Source: Humibacillus xanthopallidus (GTDB taxonomy: Bacteria; Actinomycetota; Actinomycetes; Actinomycetales; Dermatophilaceae). From it: DNA of 64,000 nucleotides. The stretch covers positions 186,001-250,000 of the forward strand of contig NZ_VFPM01000003.1 of the NCBI RefSeq assembly GCF_006716675.1. The letters are read 5' to 3'. The translations under genes and the position numbers were made by a program. The notes beneath the pieces were generated by a model. The model was not told where the DNA came from and ran no database searches. It worked only from the letters and a program-made list of their open reading frames with translations. Below, piece by piece: positions 1 to 7,909 of the stretch; the first letter of the stretch is position 1; every line of letters starts with the position of its first letter.

Positions 1-449
1 TGGGCCGGCTAGCTCACGCGGTCCTCGTGACGCTGATGGCGCTCGTTGCGGTCAGTGGGTGCGTCGCGCCGGCAACCGACTCGGGCGCCTACCGGCAGAA
101 TGCCACTGCCGCACTCCGTTCGGCGCTCGGCGAGGCGCGCACCGGAGCTCTCGCGGTGCAGGCCCGTCTCGACGGCAAGGTCACGAACGCCTTCGTCGAC
201 ACCGTCGTCACGCAGAGTGAGTCCGCCCTTGGCCCCATCGAGGACAGCTTCGGAAGCGTCGACCCTCCCAGCCGGCGCGATGATGAGCTGCGAGACCACG
301 TAGGCACGATGCTGAGCGACACGGCCGACGCCTTGAGCGCAGCACGCATCGCGGTGCGCCGCGAGGACCGAGCCGGCATGCGAGCCAGCGTGCGCGAGCT
401 CGCGCGCCTCGGAAATCAGCTCGACCAGGCGCAGCAGGCATTGTCATGA
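1..449 (+). CDS. Small lipoprotein, 5' end at or beyond window edge
   Basis: Secreted lipid-anchored protein of unknown function. The frame is open from the first base, so the start may lie outside the window; the first candidate inside is GTG at 27. A hydrophobic stretch is followed by the lipobox Val-Ser-Gly-Cys, with Cys at residue 12 counted from that GTG. The mature part is about 130 residues, Ala/Arg-rich and probably helical, with no recognised domain. Its stop overlaps the start of the NRAMP-like gene by four bases (ATGA), so the two are co-transcribed. The lipoprotein call rests on the signal and lipobox; the role is unknown. Confidence 0.7.
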   Translation, partial: GRLAHAVLVTLMALVAVSGCVAPATDSGAYRQNATAALRSALGEARTGALAVQARLDGKVTNAFVDTVVTQSESALGPIEDSFGSVDPPSRRDDELRDHVGTMLSDTADALSAARIAVRREDRAGMRASVRELARLGNQLDQAQQALS

Positions 450-1675
450 GCAAGCTCTTCGCCATCGCCCTCGGAGTCCTCACGGCCATCGGCGGTTTCG
501 TCGACATCGGTGACCTCGTAACCAACGGTCTCGTCGGCTCGCGATTCGGGCTGTCCCTCGCCTGGGTGGTGCTCGTGGGGATCGTCGGTATCTGTGTCTT
601 CGCCGAGATGAGCGGCCGGGTCGCAGCCGTGAGTGGCCGAGCGACCTTCGACCTCGTGCGCGAGCGGCTGGGTCCGCGGATGGGGCTCGCCAACCTCGGG
701 GCGTCGATGGCCGTCACCCTGCTGACGTTCATGGCAGAGATCGGCGGTGTCGCGCTCGCGCTCGAGCTCACGACGAACGTGAACCGCTACCTGTGGATCC
801 CGGTCGTCGGGCTCGCCGTCTGGCTCGTGCTGTGGCGCGTGAAATTCGCGATCCTCGAGAACGCCTTCGGGCTGGCCGGCCTTGCGCTCGTCGTCTTCGC
901 CGTGGCCCTGTGGAAGCTCGGTCCGGACTGGGGATCCCTCTGGCAACAGGCCTCGCGGCCGTCCGTGCCGTCGCAGGAGAGCCACACGACCTACTTCTAC
1001 TACGCCATCGCGCTGTTCGGTGCTGCCATGACGCCCTACGAGGTGTTCTTCTTCTCCTCCGGCGGTGTGGAGGAGCGTTGGACCGAGAAGGATCTCGGCA
1101 CGATGCGGGCCAACGTCTTCATCGGCTTCCCACTCGGGGGCGCGCTCTCGCTGACGATCGCCGCGGTTGCCGCGGTGGTCTTCCTGCCCCAAGGGATCCA
1201 GGTGGGGTCACTGGGTCAGATCGGGCTGCCCGTGCCGCTCGCTCTCGGACAGCTGGGCCTGGCTGCGGTGCTGCTCGGTTTCTTCGCTGCGACGTTCGGA
1301 GCAGCGTGCGAGACAGGCCTCTCGGTCGGCTACAGCATCGCGCAGTACTTCGGTTGGCAATGGGGCAAATACGTCGAGCCGCTTCGAGCCGCTCGGTTCC
1401 ACACCGTCGTGCTGCTGTCGGCCATCTTCGCCATCGGTGTCCTCCTCACGACGGTGGACCCCATCATGCTGACGGAGTACTCCGTAGTCTTCAGCGCGAT
1501 CGCCCTGCCGCTGACGTACTTCCCTATCCTCGTCGTGGCCAACGACCGCACCTACATGGGCCGCCACGTGAACGGGCGAGTGGCCAACGCGTTGGGGACG
1601 GTCTACCTCGTCCTCGTCGTCGTCGCTGCGACCGCCGCGATCCCGCTCATGATCATCACTCGGGCGGGGGAGTGA
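446..1675 (+). CDS. NRAMP-family divalent metal (Mn/Mg-type) transporter homologue
   Basis: Inner-membrane metal-ion transporter of the NRAMP fold, 409 aa, with about eleven hydrophobic segments. The pattern of helix 1 with a broken centre and the central helix-6 region fit the family. The canonical metal-site motifs are altered: the helix-1 DPGN is D20-I-G-D23 here, and the helix-6 MPH is M195-T-P. Such changes are known in NRAMP-related proteins that prefer Mg or are not classical Mn/Fe carriers, so the substrate is open. ATG 446 overlaps the lipoprotein stop, and the next gene starts one base after this stop. A truncated relative lies at 40324-40886. Confidence 0.8.
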   Translation: MSKLFAIALGVLTAIGGFVDIGDLVTNGLVGSRFGLSLAWVVLVGIVGICVFAEMSGRVAAVSGRATFDLVRERLGPRMGLANLGASMAVTLLTFMAEIGGVALALELTTNVNRYLWIPVVGLAVWLVLWRVKFAILENAFGLAGLALVVFAVALWKLGPDWGSLWQQASRPSVPSQESHTTYFYYAIALFGAAMTPYEVFFFSSGGVEERWTEKDLGTMRANVFIGFPLGGALSLTIAAVAAVVFLPQGIQVGSLGQIGLPVPLALGQLGLAAVLLGFFAATFGAACETGLSVGYSIAQYFGWQWGKYVEPLRAARFHTVVLLSAIFAIGVLLTTVDPIMLTEYSVVFSAIALPLTYFPILVVANDRTYMGRHVNGRVANALGTVYLVLVVVAATAAIPLMIITRAGE

Positions 1676-1676
1676 G

Positions 1677-2495
1677 ATGAGCAGGCTGCCCGACCCCCAG
1701 GCCCGCAGCACCCTCGACGTGGCGCTGCGGCTGCTCGACCATCAGATCACGGGCCCACACGGCGAACTCCTCGGCAACGTCGACGACCTCGAGCTCGTCG
1801 AGCGCGACGAGCACCTTCTCGTCACCGGCCTCATGGTCGGTCCCGCCGCGCTCGGCGGTCGCCTCCCGGGCAAACTGGGGGACTGGATGGTTGCGATCTG
1901 GCGACGGCTGCACCCCGAGCAGGATCCGAAGCCTGTCGTCGTCCCGCTTCGCCACGTGACCACGATCGGTTCTGCGGTCGAGGTCGATGCCGGCGCAGCC
2001 TCGGCCCTGCTCGGGGCTTCCGGTCTCGAACGGTGGCTGCGTCGCTACGTCGTCGCCCGGATCCCCGGGGCGACAGGCGGCGGCGACGAGGACACACCGC
2101 CAGCGGTGCACGCCCCTTCCCGTGAGGACGCGGAACGACTGCTCGCACCGCGCTCCGACGGCCGGGCAGCCAGCGACCTCATCGGTGCACGCGTGCTCGG
2201 GCCGCAGAACTCCGACCTCGGCGTCGTCTGTGAGCTGCGGTGCAGCAGCGGCATCACCGCGAGAGCCTCCACCGCGGAGATCACGCACCTGCAGCACACC
2301 TCGCATGGTATGGGCTCTCGTCTGGGCTACGAACGCGACGCTCGCCAAGGTCCGGCCGCGGTCGGAGTGGTCGCCAGGTGGTGGCACCGTCACGACCGAC
2401 TCGTGCCGATGTCAGACGTCATCGACATCGACTGGAAGGCGCACACGGTGCGCATCAGGGGAGCTCACGGCGACCACCCCCTGGCTGACTCCTGA
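1677..2495 (+). CDS. PRC-barrel-like domain protein
   Basis: Cytoplasmic protein of 272 aa. The N-terminal part (roughly residues 10-105) has the pattern of a PRC-barrel: 'ITGPHGELLGNVDDLEL' followed by a strand-rich segment and 'VVVPLRHVTTIGSAVEV'. The second half (about 155-265) repeats a similar arrangement ('DLIGARVLGPQNSDLGVV' ... 'PMSDVIDIDWKAHTVRI'), so it may be a double barrel. It starts one base after the transporter stop, which suggests a regulatory or accessory role for that transporter; this is inference. No catalytic motif is visible. Confidence 0.6.
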   Translation: MSRLPDPQARSTLDVALRLLDHQITGPHGELLGNVDDLELVERDEHLLVTGLMVGPAALGGRLPGKLGDWMVAIWRRLHPEQDPKPVVVPLRHVTTIGSAVEVDAGAASALLGASGLERWLRRYVVARIPGATGGGDEDTPPAVHAPSREDAERLLAPRSDGRAASDLIGARVLGPQNSDLGVVCELRCSSGITARASTAEITHLQHTSHGMGSRLGYERDARQGPAAVGVVARWWHRHDRLVPMSDVIDIDWKAHTVRIRGAHGDHPLADS

Positions 2496-2801
2496 CCCGT
2501 CGACTTCGTACCAGCATGTACACCAGCCGCTTTCCCAAGTGACCACCGTCAGGGCGGCCCTCCTCCGATGCCGTCATGATGGGCTCTTTATCCGGGTCGT
2601 GATCGGGTCCTAAGGCCCGGTGCTGCGCGCCACGTCACCCACCCACGCGGTCGCCGTACCGACCCCGACGAGGTCAACCGGGCACGTCACGACGCCGATC
2701 GGTTTTCTCGCCCAGGTGGCTCGGCTCGTGTCAGTCCTGCCACCGCGCGGGGGTTCAAGCGGCCCGACGACGCGGCGGATGCGTCACGACGGCCGACAAT
2801 G
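2496..2801. other. Intergenic gap between convergent genes
   Basis: About 300 bases between the convergent PRC-barrel gene and the GT2 gene. A weak imperfect hairpin (near 2596-2622, CCGGGTC with GGCCCGG) could act in termination. I see no supportable gene. Confidence 0.4.
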
Positions 2802-3656
2802 TCAGTCGTCGAGCGCCCGTCGTTGCGCCTCGACCGCGGGCGGCAGGACGCTGCGCTCGCGCAGGGCGATCCGAAGTCTCGGCAGAGCAGCCACGACGCC
2901 GCGACGCCCACAACGGTCGCTCGCCAGGCGGCATACGGTTGCGAGGACGGAGGTCACGGGACGGCGCATGACGGCAGTCAGCAGGGCGTTGCGGGCGATG
3001 ATCGCCCGGCGCGCTGCGTTGCCTTCCCTCACGACCGACGGTACGTGCCGGGCGACGAGCTCGGGCGCATAGCACAGTCCCCAACCTCTGGCGGCGAGGT
3101 CGAGCGCGAGGCGCTCCTCCTCACCGGGGAAGAAGACGACGTCGTCGAAGCCGCCGGCCTCGAGGAAGGCCGTCCGGCGCACGACCGCACCGCAGGCGAT
3201 GAAGCCAAGAACGCGCGGACCCGGCTCTCCGGCACGTGTGCCGAGCGGTGACCGTGCCATCTGCTCGCAGACGCCGTCGAGCGCCCCGTCGTCTCCGACG
3301 AGGACGCGTGCGGCCAGCAGAGCGACCCGCGGGTGGGCGTCCAAGAGCTCGGCGGCCCGCTCCAGTGCACCCGACTCCCACCACGAGTCGTCGTCGGCGA
3401 AGGCCACGTACGGCGTCGTGGCGCGGCGCACCCCCGCGTTGCGCGCGGGTGCGCCGGCGTTGTGAGGCAGCGCCACAACCGTGACGTCGGGGAAGCACTC
3501 TCCAACGCGTTCGACGGTGTGGTCGCTGGATGCGTTGTCGACGAGCACGACCGGACCCTCGTGGCGAGGGAGGGATCGTTGGAGATCGGGCCACCGGTCG
3601 CGGGTCATGACGACGACGCTCACCCGCGGGGAAGGAACTCGGGCCTTGACCCTCAT
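2802..3656 (-). CDS. Glycosyltransferase family 2
   Basis: GT-A fold glycosyltransferase, 284 aa. The N-terminal core shows 'VSVVVMTRDRWPDL', 'VVLVDNASSDHT' and the metal/nucleotide-sugar-binding acidic motif 'FADDDSWWESG' at about residues 86-96. The later 'FDDVVFFPGEEERLALDLAARG' corresponds to the catalytic-base (ED-like) region. No membrane segment is seen, so it is cytoplasmic or peripheral. It is the last gene of a leftward run with the GT at 3664 (gap seven bases) and the sugar dehydrogenase, consistent with assembling a surface glycan. Donor and acceptor cannot be told from sequence. Confidence 0.85.
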   Translation of the reverse strand: MRVKARVPSPRVSVVVMTRDRWPDLQRSLPRHEGPVVLVDNASSDHTVERVGECFPDVTVVALPHNAGAPARNAGVRRATTPYVAFADDDSWWESGALERAAELLDAHPRVALLAARVLVGDDGALDGVCEQMARSPLGTRAGEPGPRVLGFIACGAVVRRTAFLEAGGFDDVVFFPGEEERLALDLAARGWGLCYAPELVARHVPSVVREGNAARRAIIARNALLTAVMRRPVTSVLATVCRLASDRCGRRGVVAALPRLRIALRERSVLPPAVEAQRRALDD

Positions 3657-3663
3657 GAGCGGC

Positions 3664-4677
3664 TCACGAGCCGCTCATGAGGGGCGTATGAGGGCGGGTG
3701 GCCTGCTCGGCGACAGCAGCTCTCAGCACGACGTCCCACTCATCGAGGAAGCGTTGGAGACCGAACCGGCGCAGTGCGTGGGCGCGAGCGAAAGCCCCCG
3801 CCGCACGCGCCGCGGCGGCGTCGGCGAAGAACATGCGCATACCGTCTGCCAGCTGGTCCGGCCGGCTCGCGACCACCCCGGCCTCCGGCGGCACGGCCAA
3901 GGGGACCTCAGTGCTGGCAACGGCCACGACCGGCATGCCGAGCAACATGGCCTCGATGAGCGAGAGGCCCAGAGACGTCCAGCGGTTGGGGTGGAGATAG
4001 ACCCGCCGCCGTGCCATCTGCGTGTGGAGGCGCTCTTGGTCCAGGCCTTCGACCGTTCGCAGGCCGCGCGCTCGGGGCGGTTCAGTGCGGAGCGCGTGCG
4101 CGCCCATGCCGAAGACGTCGACGGGCGCCGCCTCGGCCAAGCGGAGGATCAGGTCGGTCCCGACCGCCCGGCCGCGGCGCACCGGCTCGTTCACGACGAC
4201 CGCAGCCCGATTGACCTCACCGGTGTAGCGGTCACCGGGGTCGATGACACCGTGCTCGATGACGTGCGTGGGCGCTGAGCCGGAGTCCCACATGAGGGCG
4301 TTGAACGGTGTCACGTGGACGATCGGGATCAGGCTCTGATCGGACATCGGATGGCGGTCGAAGGGAACTCGTCCACCGGGAACGTTGTGCTCGAGGTAGA
4401 TCGTGGCCACGTCCTCACCGGCGCGACGCCCCGTCCACTCCCACAGCAGGTCTCGCTCGTGCGGTCGCTGCAGGATGACGACGTCGAAGGGTTCATGGCG
4501 CAGCTGGTCGGGAGACAGCTCCCGCACGGACGTGGGCCACTGCCACGACCGTGCCCTCCCGAACCCGTCGGGGCCACGGCCAGGGAGCACGGGCACGAGG
4601 TAGTCGTGTGGTCCCTGGACGAATCCCGTCGTCCAGGAACCGTGTACGTGCCAGAGCAGGATGCGCACCGAGCTCAC
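3664..4677 (-). CDS. Glycosyltransferase, GT-B fold (GT4-like C-terminus)
   Basis: Protein of 337 aa with a C-terminal GT4-like block: 'VYLHPNRWTSLGLSLIEA' followed by 'MLLGMPVVAV', the usual donor-binding EX7E-type region. The N-terminal half is divergent ('LLWHVHGSWTTGFVQG'). The start ATG overlaps the stop of the upstream sugar dehydrogenase by four bases, showing translational coupling. It probably transfers a sugar made with the help of that dehydrogenase; the sugar itself is unknown. Confidence 0.78.
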   Translation of the reverse strand: MSSVRILLWHVHGSWTTGFVQGPHDYLVPVLPGRGPDGFGRARSWQWPTSVRELSPDQLRHEPFDVVILQRPHERDLLWEWTGRRAGEDVATIYLEHNVPGGRVPFDRHPMSDQSLIPIVHVTPFNALMWDSGSAPTHVIEHGVIDPGDRYTGEVNRAAVVVNEPVRRGRAVGTDLILRLAEAAPVDVFGMGAHALRTEPPRARGLRTVEGLDQERLHTQMARRRVYLHPNRWTSLGLSLIEAMLLGMPVVAVASTEVPLAVPPEAGVVASRPDQLADGMRMFFADAAAARAAGAFARAHALRRFGLQRFLDEWDVVLRAAVAEQATRPHTPLMSGS

Positions 4678-6071
4678 CCCGCCCTGAGGTCGCGGTCCAC
4701 GGCCCGGGGGTCAGCCAGACCGACGCCGTCGTCGGCACTCCCTTCTGTGCCCCCGAGGCTCACCTCTCGGGGTCTCCCGAGGGCGCGCACGTCCCACCCC
4801 GCGGCCCGCCAGCGCTCCACGTCCAGACTGAGGCGGGCATCCACGACCACGCGGCGCTGCACGACGGCCGACAGGGCTGCCGGATCGACCGCGGCGAAGG
4901 CCGGCCAGTCGGTCAGCACCATGGTGAGGTCCGCTCCTGCACAGGCGGAGTCGATCCCGTCAGCGACGCGGAGGTCGCGGCGGTGGGCCAGGTGGTGGGC
5001 GGCCTTGGGGTCGTGGACCGTGACGCAGGCACCCGCAGCCGCGAGGGCGGACGCGACGGCGAGTGCGGGCGAGTCGCGGATGTCGTCGGAGTCCGCCTTG
5101 AACGCAGCCCCCAGGACGCCGATGTGTCGATCACGGACGGTTCCGCCGAGCAGGTCCGTGGCGAGCTGGACCGTTCGGTGGCGCTGGTGGGTGTTGACCT
5201 CATCGACGGCATCGAGCAGTTGGGCCGCCGTGGATACACCGAGCTCCGCGGCCCGGCTCGCGAAGGCCCTCAGGTCCTTGGGGAGGCAGCCGCCCCCGAA
5301 GCCGAGGCCAGGGGAGAGGTAGTGCGGCCCGATGCGCGGGTCGAGGCCCAGCACCTCCGTCAAGCGCTCGATGTCGGCTCCTGCGGCCTCACACACCTCG
5401 GCGAGGACGTTGACGACGGAGATGCGACTGGCGAGCACGACGTTGGCGGAGGACTTGGCGAGCTCTGCGGTGCAGGGGTCGGTGCGCACCACCGGCACGC
5501 CCGCGTCGATGAGCGGGGCGTACACCGCGCAGATCCTGTCGGCCGCGTCATCGGACCCGGCTCCGACCACGAGCCGGTCCGGGCGCAGGGAGTCCTCGAC
5601 GGCATGGGCTTCACGGAGGAACTCGGGATTCCACGCCACTTCGGCGCGGCCGGCTCCGAGGGCCTCGTCGAGGCGCTGCTGGAGCAGTGTTGCCGTGCCC
5701 ACCGGGACCGTCGATCGCCCGACGACGAGCGCGCCCGCACCCAACCTGGGCAGGAGAGCGTCGACTGCTGACCAGACGGCCCGCAGGTCGGCGGCACGCG
5801 ATCCGTCGAGCTGGGGAGTCCCGACGCACAGGAAGTGCAGGTCGGCATCACCCACAGCATCCAACTCGGTGCTGAAGGTGAGACGCCCCGAGGTGACGCC
5901 CCCGGTGAGCAGCTCGGCGAAACCCGGCTCGTGGAAGGGCGGCCGGGCTGCGGCGAGGCGGCGGACGCGATGCGGGTCGACGTCGATGCCGACGACCTCA
6001 TGGCCCCAATGGGCCAGCGTCGCGGCGTGTGTGGCGCCGAGGTAGCCGGTGCCGAAGACGGAGATGCGCAC
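4674..6071 (-). CDS. UDP-glucose/GDP-mannose 6-dehydrogenase family
   Basis: NAD-dependent double oxidation of a nucleotide sugar at C6 to the uronic acid, probably UDP-glucose to UDP-glucuronate, about 465 aa. Residues 7-12 carry the Rossmann GTGYLG motif. The catalytic cysteine sits in 'GFGGGCLPKDLRAF' near residue 262, and a C-terminal UDP-binding domain follows. I chose GTG 6071 because the conserved Rossmann strand begins there; an in-frame ATG at 6122 would add 17 residues of low-complexity sequence. It heads the leftward glycan operon and is divergent from the carbamoyltransferase. With the UXS-like gene at 15612 it could supply UDP-xylose. GDP-mannose as substrate is not excluded. Confidence 0.85.
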   Translation of the reverse strand: MRISVFGTGYLGATHAATLAHWGHEVVGIDVDPHRVRRLAAARPPFHEPGFAELLTGGVTSGRLTFSTELDAVGDADLHFLCVGTPQLDGSRAADLRAVWSAVDALLPRLGAGALVVGRSTVPVGTATLLQQRLDEALGAGRAEVAWNPEFLREAHAVEDSLRPDRLVVGAGSDDAADRICAVYAPLIDAGVPVVRTDPCTAELAKSSANVVLASRISVVNVLAEVCEAAGADIERLTEVLGLDPRIGPHYLSPGLGFGGGCLPKDLRAFASRAAELGVSTAAQLLDAVDEVNTHQRHRTVQLATDLLGGTVRDRHIGVLGAAFKADSDDIRDSPALAVASALAAAGACVTVHDPKAAHHLAHRRDLRVADGIDSACAGADLTMVLTDWPAFAAVDPAALSAVVQRRVVVDARLSLDVERWRAAGWDVRALGRPREVSLGGTEGSADDGVGLADPRAVDRDLRAG

Positions 6072-6167
6072 GAGCAGTTCTTGCCCGAGGAACGGACGCT
6101 GAAACGGCCTGGCGCCGGGCAAAACGAACGACTGAGCACCCCCGCGCCCCTTCTCTCGCTGGTTCAG

Positions 6168-6208
6168 ACACTTCTCCCGGTCGAAGTGTTTCGCCTCTTC
6201 GAGAAGTG
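6168..6208. promoter_or_regulatory. Overlapping inverted repeats in bidirectional promoter region
   Basis: Between the divergent dehydrogenase and carbamoyltransferase genes, ACACTTC (6168-6174) is inverted as GAAGTGT (6183-6189). The overlapping CACTTCTC (6169-6176) is also inverted as GAGAAGTG (6201-6208). The two pairings exclude each other. They could be operator half-sites or alternative RNA hairpins controlling both halves of the glycan locus; the function is inferred only. Confidence 0.4.
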
Positions 6209-6277
6209 GGCACCGCCTTAGCGAGGTACCAGTTCCTGCTGCGACGGCGCAGTCTCCCCAACGGCATCGGAGTCCTC

Positions 6278-7909
6278 GTGAAGGTTCTCGGCATCAACGC
6301 GCTGTTCCACGACCCGGCGGCGGCACTCGTTGTCGACGGAGTCACCGTTGCCGCTCTCGAGGAAGAGCGGCTGTCACGCCGCAAGCACGGTCACCGGCCG
6401 GTGCCCTTCGCGGCCTGGGAGTTGCCCGAGGGCGCGGCTCGCTGGTGCCTCGAGCAGGCCGGGCTCGAGGCAGCCGACCTCGACGCCGTCGCCTACTCCT
6501 ACGATCCGGAGCTCGCCCAACCGGCACGCGAGCTGGGGCTCGACGACCCGTGGGACGGCCTGCGCCAAGAGTATGCACGTCGCGCTCCGGGCTTCATCTC
6601 CACGATGCTGCCCGGACTCGACCCGGCGTGCGTGCAGTTCGTTCCGCACCACGTGGCCCACGCTGCGTCCGCAGCGCTCGCCTCGCCGGCACCGGACAGC
6701 GACGTCCTGGTCCTCGACGGCCGTGGTGAGCGGTCCAGTCACCTCGCTGGACACTACGCCGGTGGCGTCCTGGAAACGCTTGCGACGCAACGGCTTCCGC
6801 ACTCCTTGGGTCTGCTCTACGAGGATGTCACGGCCCATCTTGGCTTCCTGCGCAGCAGTGACGAGTACAAGGTGATGGCACTCGCCTCCTACGGGACGCC
6901 TCAGTTCGCGGACGAGCTGCGGCGAGCGGTGTCGTCAACGGCGGACGGAGGCTTTCGCACCGATCGTGTCGAGTGGGGCGCCCTCGCCAAGCGGCGAGCG
7001 GCCGACGATCCTTGGACCCAGGAGCACGCCGACCTCGCGGCCAGCGTGCAGCACCGCCTCGAAGAGGTCCTTCTCGAGCTCGTCCACTGGCTGCACGACC
7101 GCACCGGCGCCACTCACCTCGCGCTTGCCGGCGGGGTGGCGCTCAACTGCGTCGCCAACACCCGGCTGCACAGCGACGGCCCCTACGAGCAGCTCTGGGT
7201 CCAGCCCGCCGCCGGCGACGCCGGGACGGCCCTCGGCGCCGCCCTGGCGGTCGCGTCGGCCGGTGGAGACCGCTGCACCGCGATGCCGGGCGCCGACCTC
7301 GGGCGCCGCTGGGACGACGCTGAACTCGAGCAGGTGCTGCGCACCGCCCGGCTGCCCTACGAGCGTCCCGGTGACGTGGCGTTCGCCGTGGCCGACTGCC
7401 TCGCGTCTGACGGCATCGTGGCCTGGTTCCAGGGCCGCAGCGAGTTCGGACCTCGAGCGCTCGGCCACCGATCGCTGCTCGCCCACCCGGGCCGTTCCGA
7501 GAACCTCGAGCGGCTCAACGACGTCAAGGGACGGGAGCAGTTCCGTCCGGTCGCCCCCATGGTGCTCGCGGACCGCGCCCCGGAGATCTTCGGCCGTGGA
7601 CCGTTACCCTCGCCCTACATGCTCTTCGTGCACGACGTCGAGCGGAGCTGGCGCGAGCGGATCCCAGCGGTCGTGCACGTGGACGGCACGGCGCGGGTGC
7701 AGACCGTCGACCCTGCCGAGGAGCCCCTCGTCGCCCGTATGCTCACCGGCTTCGAGTCGCTCACCGGCCTGCCGGTCGTCGTCAACACGAGCCTGAACAC
7801 GGCTGGCCGCCCGATGGTCGACAGCCCGCGCGACGCGCTCGAGTGCTTCGGCTCCGCACCCGTCGACCTGCTGGCGCTCGGGCCCTTCGTCGTCAGGCGG
7901 CCGACATGA
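6278..7909 (+). CDS. Carbamoyltransferase (NodU/CmcH/TobZ family)
   Basis: Transfers a carbamoyl group from carbamoyl phosphate, via carbamoyl-adenylate, to a sugar hydroxyl; about 543 aa, normal for the family. The Kae1-like N-terminal domain starts 'VLGINALFHDPAAALVVDG', with 'VPHHVAHAASAA' supplying metal-binding histidines and 'LALAGGVALNCVANTRL' the nucleotide-binding loop. The YrdC-like C-terminal domain shows 'GRSEFGPRALGHRS' and 'VVNTSLNTAGRPMV'. GTG 6278 is chosen because homology begins there; upstream codons in frame are Arg-rich and unlike the family. It is first gene of the eight-gene rightward operon and overlaps the next by four bases. Likely role: carbamoylation of the heptose glycan. 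Confidence 0.88.
   Translation: MKVLGINALFHDPAAALVVDGVTVAALEEERLSRRKHGHRPVPFAAWELPEGAARWCLEQAGLEAADLDAVAYSYDPELAQPARELGLDDPWDGLRQEYARRAPGFISTMLPGLDPACVQFVPHHVAHAASAALASPAPDSDVLVLDGRGERSSHLAGHYAGGVLETLATQRLPHSLGLLYEDVTAHLGFLRSSDEYKVMALASYGTPQFADELRRAVSSTADGGFRTDRVEWGALAKRRAADDPWTQEHADLAASVQHRLEEVLLELVHWLHDRTGATHLALAGGVALNCVANTRLHSDGPYEQLWVQPAAGDAGTALGAALAVASAGGDRCTAMPGADLGRRWDDAELEQVLRTARLPYERPGDVAFAVADCLASDGIVAWFQGRSEFGPRALGHRSLLAHPGRSENLERLNDVKGREQFRPVAPMVLADRAPEIFGRGPLPSPYMLFVHDVERSWRERIPAVVHVDGTARVQTVDPAEEPLVARMLTGFESLTGLPVVVNTSLNTAGRPMVDSPRDALECFGSAPVDLLALGPFVVRRPT

Noticed and set aside
6029..6277. N-terminal extension of the carbamoyltransferase from ATG 6029
   Set aside because: The extra 83 residues are Arg-rich, overlap the divergent dehydrogenase, and family homology begins at GTG 6278.
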